A DNA stretch of 64,000 nt from Microvirga sp. TS319 (GTDB lineage Bacteria > Pseudomonadota > Alphaproteobacteria > Rhizobiales > Beijerinckiaceae). A model generated the notes under the pieces. It saw nothing but the letters and a program-made list of their open reading frames with translations. It was not told where the DNA came from and did not search any database. A program made the translations under genes and the position numbers. The DNA is taken from NCBI RefSeq assembly GCF_041276405.1, contig NZ_JBGGGT010000002.1:496001-560000 (forward strand), written 5' to 3'. This document shows positions 18,834 to 26,392 of this stretch, piece by piece (the stretch's first letter is position 1; each line of letters begins with the position of its first letter).

Positions 18834-20237
18834 TCAGGCGAGGAGGCCGGCTCCATAGAGAGCAATGCCCGCCGCCGATGTTGCCGCGAGGGTGGTCAGC
18901 ATGCCGATCTTGAAACGGAACATCGCGATGACAGCCGCGACCGAGAGCGTAAGAGCCCATACGTTGACGCTCGAGAGCAGCGGAGCATCGAACCGGACAG
19001 GTCCCCAAGCGACCGGGTGTACCTGGGCAAAAATGGTGTGAATGGCAAACCAGATCGCCAGGTTGAGGATTACGCCAACAACAGCCGCGGTGATCGCCGA
19101 CAATGCGCTGTTCAGTGACTTGTTGCCCCGCATGACTTCTATGAAGGGCGCTCCGAGAAAGATCCATAGGAAACAGGGAGTAAATGTTACCCAGGTGGTC
19201 AGAAGCCCTCCCAGCGTCCCGGCCACGAGTGGATGGAGCATCCCCGGATCGCGGAACGCGGCCATGAAGCCCACGAATTGCAGCACCATGATCAGCGGTC
19301 CGGGTGTCGTCTCGGCCATGCCGAGCCCGTCCAACATCTCGCCGGGCCTCAGCCAGCCATAGGTCTCGACGGCCTGCTGCGCGACATAGGCCAGAACCGC
19401 ATAGGCACCCCCGAAGGTGACCATCGCCATCTTCGAGAAGAACACGCCGATCTGGCTGAAAACGTCGCCGGGACCGAAGGCGGCGAGCAGCGCGATGACA
19501 GGAACGAGCCACAGGGCCAGCCAGATCGCCGCGTCGCGCAAAGTCTTCCTTACGGTTGGACGGGCATGCGCCGGCACGTCCTCGCCAAGCAGGCTCTCCG
19601 CATCGCTCAGCCCCGCTTTTGCAGCTCCGTGCCCTCCGCCGCCCTGGAACTGAGCCATGCCGGTCTGTCCGCCGACGTAGCCGATCAGGCCCGCGGTCAG
19701 AATGATGAGCGGAAACGGAATTCCCACGAAGAAGATTGCAACGAACGCCGCCGCCGCGAGCCCGAGCATGATGTTGTTCTTCAGCGCGCGCTTGCCGATT
19801 CGCACGACCGCCTCGATGACGATGGCGATGACAGCCGCCTTCAGGCCGAAGAACAGAGCCGAGACAAATCCGACGTTGCCGAACAGGGCATAGATCCAGC
19901 TCAAACCCATAATGGTGACGATGCCGGGGAGGATGAACAATCCTCCCGCGAGGAGGCCGCCGCGCGTGCGATGCATGAGCCAACCGATATAGGTCGCGAG
20001 CTGCTGGGCCTCGGGACCGGGCAGAAGCATGCAATAGTTCAGGGCGTGGAGAAAACGGTTCTCGGAAACCCAGCGCTTTTCCTCGACGATGATACGGTGC
20101 ATGACCGCGATCTGACCGGCCGGGCCGCCGAAGCTCAGGAGGGCGACCCGTGCCCAAACCCGGAGAGCTTCGCGCAATGTCACGCCGTGCGTCGGAGCAT
20201 CAGGATGCGTGGCCGCATTGGTTGAAGTCATATCCAT
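18834..20237 (-). CDS. chrA: Chromate transporter, CHR family
   Basis: 467-residue inner-membrane chromate efflux protein of the long (duplicated) type. Two homologous CHR domains are visible: the first with FGGPAGQIAVMHR and LPGPEAQQLATYIGW, the second with TFGGAYAVLAYVAQQAVE and ETTPGPLIMVLQFVGF. About ten to twelve hydrophobic segments. It exports chromate using the proton motive force. ATG at 20237 chosen because it lies one base after the stop of the upstream ChrB-like gene and begins the family's N-terminal tail; an in-frame ATG at 20231 is also possible. Confidence 0.93.
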   Translation of the reverse strand: MDMTSTNAATHPDAPTHGVTLREALRVWARVALLSFGGPAGQIAVMHRIIVEEKRWVSENRFLHALNYCMLLPGPEAQQLATYIGWLMHRTRGGLLAGGLFILPGIVTIMGLSWIYALFGNVGFVSALFFGLKAAVIAIVIEAVVRIGKRALKNNIMLGLAAAAFVAIFFVGIPFPLIILTAGLIGYVGGQTGMAQFQGGGGHGAAKAGLSDAESLLGEDVPAHARPTVRKTLRDAAIWLALWLVPVIALLAAFGPGDVFSQIGVFFSKMAMVTFGGAYAVLAYVAQQAVETYGWLRPGEMLDGLGMAETTPGPLIMVLQFVGFMAAFRDPGMLHPLVAGTLGGLLTTWVTFTPCFLWIFLGAPFIEVMRGNKSLNSALSAITAAVVGVILNLAIWFAIHTIFAQVHPVAWGPVRFDAPLLSSVNVWALTLSVAAVIAMFRFKIGMLTTLAATSAAGIALYGAGLLA

Positions 20238-20238
20238 G

Positions 20239-21063
20239 TCAGACTCCCGACTTCTTCGCCGGCCAGTTGTGGGTTTCATCGACGGCATCCCGGCACCAGC
20301 GATAGAAGGCATCGTACAGGAGAAGCCCGGCGTCGAGTTGCGCCAAGTCGTCCGTGAACATGCGGGACAGGCCGAGTGAAGCTGCAAGCAGGCCCGGTGC
20401 TTCGGGCGCAAGATCGAGCCGCGCGGTATCGGCGGCCCTGATGATCGTCGCAAGCCGCCGTAAGGGCGCAGTCGCGAGGCCGAACTCCTCGATCATCACA
20501 TCGAAGGTGCAGAGTGCGCCGCGATGGCTCCAGAGGATTCCGTCGCCTTCGATATCGAACGGCGTTGCCCCGAAACGCTCGGCGACGGCCTGAACTTCGG
20601 ACGGTGGAACGAACAGAAACACCGCACCGGGATCGACGAAACGGCGGATGAGCCAGGGGCAGGCGATGCGGTCTATTTTTGGCCGCGAGCGGGTGACCCA
20701 TAGGGTGCGCCCCTGCGGATCGCGGGGGGGCAGCTTTGCCTTTCGCACCATCGGCAATCCTGCCTGTGACCAAGCGAGCATGCCGCCCTCGAGAGCATCT
20801 GCCGCAACTCCTGCATGACGGAGCCAAGCCGCTGCGCCGTGGCTGAGCTTGAGCCCTTTCTGGCAGATTGCAACGACGGATCGGCCGGCGAATTCAGGAG
20901 CCCATTCCGACACCTTGTCGTAAGGGCGGTATATGGCTCCCGGAATCATGCCCGGATTGGCGGCAAAGTCCTCCTCCGTGCAGACGTCGATGAGGACGGG
21001 GCATTTGGGAGTGCCGACGAGACGAGCGAGCTTTTCGACTGAGATGGTGGAGAATGACGACAT
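20239..21063 (-). CDS. Rhodanese-ChrB fusion protein, chromate resistance
   Basis: 274 residues in two parts. Residues 1-115 form a rhodanese domain (VLIDVCTEEDF, GAIYRPYD) with active Cys67 in CQKGLK. Residues about 125-270 match the ChrB C-terminal domain (LWVTRSRPKIDRIACPWLIR and GDGILWSHRGALCTFDVM). The winged-helix N-terminus of full ChrB regulators is absent, so it is not an obvious DNA-binding protein. Translationally adjacent to chrA. Start at MSSFSTISVE (21063) is where the rhodanese domain begins; an upstream ATG at 21105 with GAGG before it would add 14 residues. Confidence 0.87.
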   Translation of the reverse strand: MSSFSTISVEKLARLVGTPKCPVLIDVCTEEDFAANPGMIPGAIYRPYDKVSEWAPEFAGRSVVAICQKGLKLSHGAAAWLRHAGVAADALEGGMLAWSQAGLPMVRKAKLPPRDPQGRTLWVTRSRPKIDRIACPWLIRRFVDPGAVFLFVPPSEVQAVAERFGATPFDIEGDGILWSHRGALCTFDVMIEEFGLATAPLRRLATIIRAADTARLDLAPEAPGLLAASLGLSRMFTDDLAQLDAGLLLYDAFYRWCRDAVDETHNWPAKKSGV

Positions 21064-21215
21064 GGTGCATCCGTAAAAGTGAGAGCGGATGCGATGCTTG
21101 GGCATGTCGCCTCGTGGGGAGATCGCAATCCCCATGAACTTTATTGCATACGACGTGTGCCGATTTTGTCAACTCCGTTTGGGCGACGACCGCTCGATTT
21201 GTTGTCGGGGGGCAA

Positions 21216-21995
21216 TCACCTAAGGTGCTCTTCGGGAGTAGGAACAACGAGACCCTTGTCGACCAGCGTCGTCCAGATGTCCTCGGCGTTTTCGGCGAAG
21301 TTCACGAGCTTGCGGTCGTCTGCGCTGACCATCCCGTGTTCGAGCAGGGCATCGAACTTGACGACCGACTGCCAGTAAGCCTTGTCGAACAGGACGATCG
21401 GCAGGGGAGGCGCCTTGCCGGTCTGGCGGAGGGTGAGGATCTCGAAGAGCTCGTCCAGGGTGCCGAACCCGCCCGGGAACACCACGAGCGCATTGGCGCG
21501 CATCGCCAGGTGCATCTTGCGCATGGCGAAGTAGTGAAATCGGAAGGTGAGATCGGGGGTCGAATAGGGATTGGGCTCCTGCTCATGCGGTAGGGTGATG
21601 TTGAAGCCGATGGAGGGCGCCCCCACGTCGGATGCGCCGCGATTGGCCGCCTCCATGATGCCTGGGCCTCCGCCGGTCGCGATGACGTTGTCGCGGACGC
21701 CCCCGTTCACGGTCAAAGCGCCGCCGCGCCGGGAGGCAATCGCCCCGAAGGCGCGGGCTTGCGCATACCAATCCGGATGCCGTCCCGGCCCGTCCTCGCG
21801 AACGCGGGCGCTTCCGAACACCACGATGGTGGAGCGCACCCCCCAGGTGCGCAGGTTCTCTTCAGCTTTGGCGTATTCCAGCTGGAAGCGGACGCCCCGC
21901 ATCGAATCTCCCAGCAGGAAATCCTGATCGAAGGCCGCCAGACGGAAGGACGGGGAGGCGAGATGGGCCGCGTTGGAGGGCCTTCTGATGTCCAT
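21216..21995 (-). CDS. LOG family protein (cytokinin riboside 5'-monophosphate phosphoribohydrolase-like)
   Basis: 259 residues with the lysine-decarboxylase-like Rossmann fold of the TIGR00730/LOG family. GGGPGIMEAANRG (108-120) and PGGFGTLDE (174-182) are the diagnostic active-site motifs. LOG enzymes cleave the N-glycosidic bond of purine nucleoside 5'-monophosphates (cytokinin activation, AMP hydrolysis). An N-terminal extension of about 50 residues precedes the core. Single gene; substrate not deducible. Confidence 0.9.
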   Translation of the reverse strand: MDIRRPSNAAHLASPSFRLAAFDQDFLLGDSMRGVRFQLEYAKAEENLRTWGVRSTIVVFGSARVREDGPGRHPDWYAQARAFGAIASRRGGALTVNGGVRDNVIATGGGPGIMEAANRGASDVGAPSIGFNITLPHEQEPNPYSTPDLTFRFHYFAMRKMHLAMRANALVVFPGGFGTLDELFEILTLRQTGKAPPLPIVLFDKAYWQSVVKFDALLEHGMVSADDRKLVNFAENAEDIWTTLVDKGLVVPTPEEHLR

Positions 21996-22048
21996 CGGCA
22001 GGGGCTCCTGTGACTGCGGACCGCAGAAAGCACATCTCCGGGCCGCCG

Positions 22049-22267
22049 TTAAGAGCCGAATGGCCCAGTCGGGATTTCCTGGGGACTGGATGGCGGAACG
22101 CCGACGGGTTCGCCTGGGCTGGGGGCTTCGCTGGGCGTGTCGGGAGGGACTCCCAGAGGTTCCCCAGGACTCGGGATACCGGCAGGCCCGGGGTCCGGGT
22201 GAACGGGCTGGGGTGCCGGATTCGGTACGTCCGGTTGCGGCGGCGTCGGGTTGGGCGTGTCTGACAT
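22049..22267 (-). CDS. Proline-rich small protein (72 aa)
   Basis: Low-complexity sequence starting MSDTPNPTPPQPDVPNP, with SPGEPLGVPP and SPGEPVGVPP as two near-identical internal repeats, ending GPFGS. About one third proline; expected to be extended and disordered, with no signal peptide or membrane segment. ATG at 22267 chosen because an EcfG-type promoter lies just upstream (22304-22329) and the longer frame to 22351 would run through it. Probably a stress-induced protein of unknown function. Confidence 0.65.
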   Translation of the reverse strand: MSDTPNPTPPQPDVPNPAPQPVHPDPGPAGIPSPGEPLGVPPDTPSEAPSPGEPVGVPPSSPQEIPTGPFGS

Positions 22268-22303
22268 GACGGGGTTTCCTCTGGTGACAAGGTTCCGGTT
22301 CGG

Positions 22304-22329
22304 AACGGAAGACAAACGGCCTTTGTTCC
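22304..22329 (-). promoter_or_regulatory. EcfG-type general stress promoter
   Basis: On the minus strand: GGAAC, 17 bases, CGTT, an exact match to the alphaproteobacterial EcfG consensus. The -10 element ends 37 bases upstream of the start of the proline-rich protein at 22267, giving a leader of roughly 30 bases. Confidence 0.75.
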
Positions 22330-22448
22330 GAACCGCGCCTTGCCCGGGCATTCGCCTATTTGTCCGTAGGCTCCGCCGCCCGGCCCGCTATACTTGCCGC
22401 CAAGGAAGGGCGAAGCGGCCCTTTGCCGATCAGAGGGAGCGCCTGCCT

Positions 22449-23636
22449 GTGAAAAGCTTGTCTTCTATGGACGCCGCGGACATCCTGCCGGTTGACGGCT
22501 ATCGAGGGGCGCTCGCGGGCCGGGTCTGGCGGCCGGGTGTCGGCCCCTGTGTCGTGGCGATCCGGCAGGAGGCGGTGGTCGACATCTCGGCGACCTGCGC
22601 CACCATGAGCGACCTCGCCGCCGTGGCGGATCCGGCGCGGACGCTCAAGAGCGCCCCGGGCGAGCGGATCGCCTCCCTCGACGAGCTCATGGCCAATACG
22701 CCCTCCGACCACCGCGACGGATCAAAGCCCTGGCTGCTGGCGCCGATCGACCTCCAGGTGATCAAGGCCGCCGGCGTCACGTTCGCGGTGTCGATGCTCG
22801 AGCGCGTCATCGAGGAGCGGGCCCGGGGCGATGCCGGGGCGGCCGCCGCGATCCGGGCCGAGGTCCTGCGCCTGGTCGGGGACGATCTCAGCCGGCTTAA
22901 GCCGGGCTCGCCCGAGGCCATGGCCCTGAAACAGGTGCTGGTCGCGCAGGGCGCCTGGAGCCAGTATCTCGAGGTCGGCATCGGGCCCGATGCGGAGGTG
23001 TTCACCAAGGCCCCGACCCTGTCGGCCGTCGGGCCGTTCATGGATGCCGGCCTGCACCCGCACTCGACCTGGAACAATCCCGAGCCGGAAGTGGTGATCG
23101 TGGTCACGGCCGAGGGCCGGATCGTCGGGGCGACGTTGGGCAACGATGTGAACCTGCGCGATTTCGAGGGCCGCTCCGCCCTGCTGCTGTCGAAGGCCAA
23201 GGACAACAACGCCTCGTGTGCGCTGGGCCCGTTCGTCCGGTTCTTCGACGAAAGCTTCTCGCTCGACGACGTGCGCCGGACCACCGTGACGCTGACGGTG
23301 GAAGGCGTGGACGGATTCCGGCTCGAGGGCGCGTCCTCCATTACGAAGATCAGCCGCGATCCGGCCGATCTGGTCGCCCAGACGCTGGGTCCGCACCATC
23401 AGTATCCGGACGGGTTCGTGCTGTTTCTCGGCACCATGTTCGCGCCGACGCAGGATCGGGACGAGCCCGGCATGGGGTTCACGCACAAGAGCGGCGATCA
23501 GGTCACGATTGCGGCGCCGGAACTCGGCACGCTCGTCAACCGGATCCGGCCGAGTTCGGAATGCGAGCCATGGACCTTCGGCTTGAGCGCCTTCATGCGC
23601 AACCTCGCACAGCGCGGTCTGTTGAAGTCGTCATGA
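22449..23636 (+). CDS. Fumarylacetoacetate hydrolase-family dehydratase, XylX-like (2-keto-3-deoxypentonate dehydratase)
   Basis: 395-residue FAH-fold protein. The segments KAAGVTFAVSMLERVIEE, SQYLEVGIGPDAEVFTK, GNDVNLRDFEGRSALLLSKA and YPDGFVLFLGTMFAPTQDRD follow Caulobacter XylX, which dehydrates 2-keto-3-deoxy-D-xylonate to 2-oxoglutarate semialdehyde. That assignment rests on remembered similarity. Metal ligands are expected in NPEPEV and the GNDVNLRD segment. GTG at 22449 is preferred because GAGGGAG lies nine bases upstream; ATG at 22467 is the alternative. No other pentose-oxidation gene is in the window. Confidence 0.8.
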   Translation: MKSLSSMDAADILPVDGYRGALAGRVWRPGVGPCVVAIRQEAVVDISATCATMSDLAAVADPARTLKSAPGERIASLDELMANTPSDHRDGSKPWLLAPIDLQVIKAAGVTFAVSMLERVIEERARGDAGAAAAIRAEVLRLVGDDLSRLKPGSPEAMALKQVLVAQGAWSQYLEVGIGPDAEVFTKAPTLSAVGPFMDAGLHPHSTWNNPEPEVVIVVTAEGRIVGATLGNDVNLRDFEGRSALLLSKAKDNNASCALGPFVRFFDESFSLDDVRRTTVTLTVEGVDGFRLEGASSITKISRDPADLVAQTLGPHHQYPDGFVLFLGTMFAPTQDRDEPGMGFTHKSGDQVTIAAPELGTLVNRIRPSSECEPWTFGLSAFMRNLAQRGLLKSS

Positions 23637-23977
23637 AGCCTTTCGAAGATGTGCGCGTCCGAGGGAACGCACGCATCCTCCTCGCCGCCACCTGTCGAGT
23701 ATTATGAAGTAGCGTTACGGTAGAAATTAACTTCGTTTGCAGTTCCAAAGGCCGCTTCTTCTCTAATTCCATTGAAGTTTGCCTTCTGAACGCCATCATA
23801 AGCGATCACGAGAGTTGCCGGACCAGGGCCCGCTTCATCGCTCGCGGAATGTTGTTGCGTGTCAAGACATGCTTGCTGAGCATGCTTGATATGAATTGAA
23901 ACTTCATTCTGTTGAATGTCGTTGGAGCGCGTTTTAATGCCCGACAATGTATCGTGCTTTGTATCAGAGAGCTAAAA
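23637..23977. other. AT-richer intergenic region with a short uncertain ORF
   Basis: About 340 bases, clearly lower in GC than the surroundings. A minus-strand frame at 23702-23947 could encode 81 residues (MSGIKTRSNDIQQ...NFYRNATS) with codon use unlike its neighbours. No ribosome-binding site or family was recognised, so it is not called as a gene. It could be a gene remnant from transferred DNA or simply the leader of the downstream gene. Confidence 0.5.
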
Positions 23978-24748
23978 ATGGTTGCTTATAGACGTTATCT
24001 TATTGCCTCGTCTCTTGCGCGACTGATCCGGAAAGAGAGAGGCGGCAACCGCATCACCGAAGGCCACTTTCCGAACCAGGCCGACCGGAGTTCTTTCGTG
24101 ATCGTGGACGGCGACAAGGGAAGCCTCGTCCTCGTCCAGACAGGGTCGAATGGTCCGGTCGAGGAGCGCACGGATGTGCCGCGCGCCCACGCCGAGGCGC
24201 TGCTCGATGTGACGCCGGGTAAGATCGACTATCTTCTCACGCATCTGTCCGTCGGTACGCGCGACGTTCAGATCGCCCGCTTCGTCACGCCGGGTCCGCT
24301 CGACATGATCTCCGTCTCGTTCGAAAGCGAGGAGGAGGCCCGGGATTTCCGCCCGTTGTCCTGGTTCGGCCCGGACATCACGTCTGATGCGGCCTACCAG
24401 AACCGCTCGATCGCGCTGAACGGCGCGCCGCAGGTGCCGGAGGTTTCCCTAACCAATGCGGCCCTCAACAGCCTTCTCGACACGATCGAGAACCGCTACA
24501 GCGGCTCGCGCTCTTATGCGTCGCAGCCGCAGACGAGGAATGCCGCCGAGGTCGAGCTCGTTCCGAACGCGCCGGCTGCCGAGAGGGGAGCCCCCGCTGC
24601 GCAAGGCAGGCCCCAGGCGCAGCAGGCCGCGCCCGCTTCGACCGACGTCGAGGTCGCTGATGAGGAGAACAACGATCTCAACCTCAGCATCGAGGACAAT
24701 GTCATCCGCGAGCTGGCGCGCTCCCTGCGGCCCCAGCGGCGGTCGTAA
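23978..24748 (+). CDS. Degenerate CYTH-like domain protein with disordered tail
   Basis: 256 residues. Residues 1-148 follow the strand order of CYTH (adenylate cyclase/triphosphatase) proteins: RRYLI at the start, RITEGHF, a V-rich pair of strands (SFVIVDGDKGSLVLVQTG), VPRAHAEALLDVTPGKID, then FESEEEARDFRPLSWFGPDIT followed by YQNRSIAL. The catalytic acidic and basic residues are gone: ExExK is reduced to AYRRYL, the VRVR strand reads SFVI, and the AEVE strand reads ISVSF. The rest (150-256) is Ala/Pro/Gln-rich and acidic. Probably a non-catalytic phosphate-binding or structural relic. ATG at 23978 chosen because the fold begins there. Confidence 0.5.
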   Translation: MVAYRRYLIASSLARLIRKERGGNRITEGHFPNQADRSSFVIVDGDKGSLVLVQTGSNGPVEERTDVPRAHAEALLDVTPGKIDYLLTHLSVGTRDVQIARFVTPGPLDMISVSFESEEEARDFRPLSWFGPDITSDAAYQNRSIALNGAPQVPEVSLTNAALNSLLDTIENRYSGSRSYASQPQTRNAAEVELVPNAPAAERGAPAAQGRPQAQQAAPASTDVEVADEENNDLNLSIEDNVIRELARSLRPQRRS

Positions 24749-24754
24749 TTCGAG

Positions 24755-24787
24755 AAGGCCCGGATCGAAAGTTCCGGGCCTTTTCTT
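24755..24787 (+). terminator. Rho-independent terminator of the CYTH-like gene
   Basis: Stem AAGGCCCGGA / TCCGGGCCTT with a small loop followed by TTTTCTTT, seven bases after the TAA. Confidence 0.9.
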
Positions 24788-24791
24788 TACG

Positions 24792-24830
24792 GCATCGGGT
24801 GTGAAATCGAACCCACGTTCGATGCTCTAG
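24792..24830. repeat. Remnant of the palindromic intergenic repeat
   Basis: GCATCGGG ... CGATGCTC ends resemble the REP-like units at 35-145. This shortened copy overlaps the stop codon of the lytic transglycosylase gene. Confidence 0.5.
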
Positions 24831-25684
24831 CTCGGCAGGACGATGCAGCTTCCGCCGAGAGCATGGATCTTCTGACAGAGCTCCTCCGCGGCCTTGCGGG
24901 TCTCGGCCGGTGCGCGGACCCGATAGAATGCTCGTGTCCCCCGATAACGCAGCCGCGTTCCGATGATCATGGGTCGTGTATCCTTCAGCACGGACGCATA
25001 GGCGATGCTGGCCCGCCGGTATGTCGAGAGGGCCTGATCTTTCGAAAAATTGCCTGCCAGCTGGACGCCCCAGGGGGCGAAGGGCGCCTCGATCACATTG
25101 GCATAGCCGCGTCCCGGCAGGCGAAGGGTCGCAACGATCTGCCGGCAGCTCTCCGGCTCGGGGTCGCTCTTGTGCGCTTCCTGCGGGTCGAGGCTCTTCT
25201 TCAGGTCCTCCGCCCAGGCTTCCGCGGTGCGCCCCGTGATCGAGGCGACATAGTTTCTTGTCTCGGCCGGCAGGTCCCCGCGTCCTTCGAGCCACGATGA
25301 CACCCGGGCAGGCCCGCCGTTATAGGCGGCGGCCGCCAGGCCGAGATTGCCGAAGCGCTCGGAAAGCTCGGCAATCAGCTCGGCGGCCTTGGGGATCGCC
25401 TGCTCGGGATCGAACGGATCCGACAGGCCGCGATCCTTCGCGGTTCCCGGCATGAACTGCGCCACGCCCTGGGCGCCGGCGGGGCTTACCACGCCCGTGC
25501 GGAACGAGCTCTCCTGCCAGATGAGCCTGGTCAGGAAGTCCCGCGGCAGATCCTGCTGCCGTGCCGCGCCCTCGATGAGACGGCACAATGCCTCTTCGAC
25601 GGTTTCTCCGGAGCCGGATGGAGCCGCCAAAGCCGTCTCGCAGAAAGCGAGAATCCCGCAGAGTGGCAACAGCCAGGCGCGCAT
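24827..25684 (-). CDS. Lytic murein transglycosylase (SLT domain)
   Basis: 285-residue exported enzyme. A signal peptide (MRAWLLPLCGILAFCETALA) is followed by an SLT goose-lysozyme-like domain: catalytic Glu58 in RLIWQESSF, GAQGVAQFMPGTA, and AAAYNGGPARV. The C-terminal third, with a final RVRAPAETRKAAEELCQKI, resembles a SPOR-like peptidoglycan-binding fold. It cleaves the MurNAc-GlcNAc bond of peptidoglycan in the periplasm with 1,6-anhydro product. Single gene. Confidence 0.9.
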   Translation of the reverse strand: MRAWLLPLCGILAFCETALAAPSGSGETVEEALCRLIEGAARQQDLPRDFLTRLIWQESSFRTGVVSPAGAQGVAQFMPGTAKDRGLSDPFDPEQAIPKAAELIAELSERFGNLGLAAAAYNGGPARVSSWLEGRGDLPAETRNYVASITGRTAEAWAEDLKKSLDPQEAHKSDPEPESCRQIVATLRLPGRGYANVIEAPFAPWGVQLAGNFSKDQALSTYRRASIAYASVLKDTRPMIIGTRLRYRGTRAFYRVRAPAETRKAAEELCQKIHALGGSCIVLPS

Positions 25685-25937
25685 GTCACATCCTGTGAGA
25701 AGAATTTCGCCGTGAAAAGGGTCTTACAGCCTCAGCCGAGCTGAAGCCTAAAGATAGGCGGTGATCCGCACAGCCAAGAGGATGCTGATCGCACGAAGCG
25801 GCGATACGAGAGCATCCACGAATGCCCCATCGGTTCCGAGATCAGGGACATGCGGTTGCAGGCGACAGGCTTGCCCCCTACAACCTCTCCAGAGCTATCC
25901 TGGCTCGAACGAATCAGAACTCAGCACCGGTAACGCC

Positions 25938-26237
25938 ATGGCCTCGTTTCTAAAAGATCTCTGGACCCGCCTTTCCGGGGCAGGCGACAGTTCCGACACG
26001 CCTGAGGTTGCAGCCGAGGCCGTGGAGTACAAGGGGTTCCGCATCCGGCCCGCACCATATCCTTCGAAGGGACAGTATCAGACCGCGGGGATCATCGAGA
26101 AGGATTTCGAGGCCGGCGTGAAGGAGCATCGTTTCGTCCGTGCCGAGACCCATCCGAGCAAGGACGACGCAGTGGCCTTCGCCATCGTCAAAGGCAAGCA
26201 GATCATCGATGAGCAGGGGGAGCGCATCTTCGACTGA
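25938..26237 (+). CDS. HlyU family protein
   Basis: 99 residues. The core VEYKGFRIRPAPYPSKGQY, IIEKDFEAGVKEHRFVRAET and KQIIDEQGERIF matches the HlyU family (PF10115), annotated as transcriptional activators after the Vibrio haemolysin regulator name, although these small proteins lack a recognisable helix-turn-helix. Probably cytoplasmic. ATG 25938 begins MASFLKDLWTRL, the usual N-terminus. Lies 155 bases upstream of catalase in the same direction. Confidence 0.85.
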   Translation: MASFLKDLWTRLSGAGDSSDTPEVAAEAVEYKGFRIRPAPYPSKGQYQTAGIIEKDFEAGVKEHRFVRAETHPSKDDAVAFAIVKGKQIIDEQGERIFD

Positions 26238-26392
26238 TCGAGGGAGGTCGCTTCAATTCTCCCGCGTCTATTCCCTTTCGTGCCCTCTGCATCAAGTAAT
26301 CCCTTTCGCTGCATCTGAACCAGGCCGCGAATCCGCGGCGTCAAGTGTTGGAATGGCGCCGACCGTCGGCGGCATCAGGAAGGGAGCACCAG

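Noticed and set aside
26300..26340. Possible EcfG promoter before catalase (TGAAC ... CGTC)
   Set aside because: Two mismatches and an 18-base spacer; too weak to claim.
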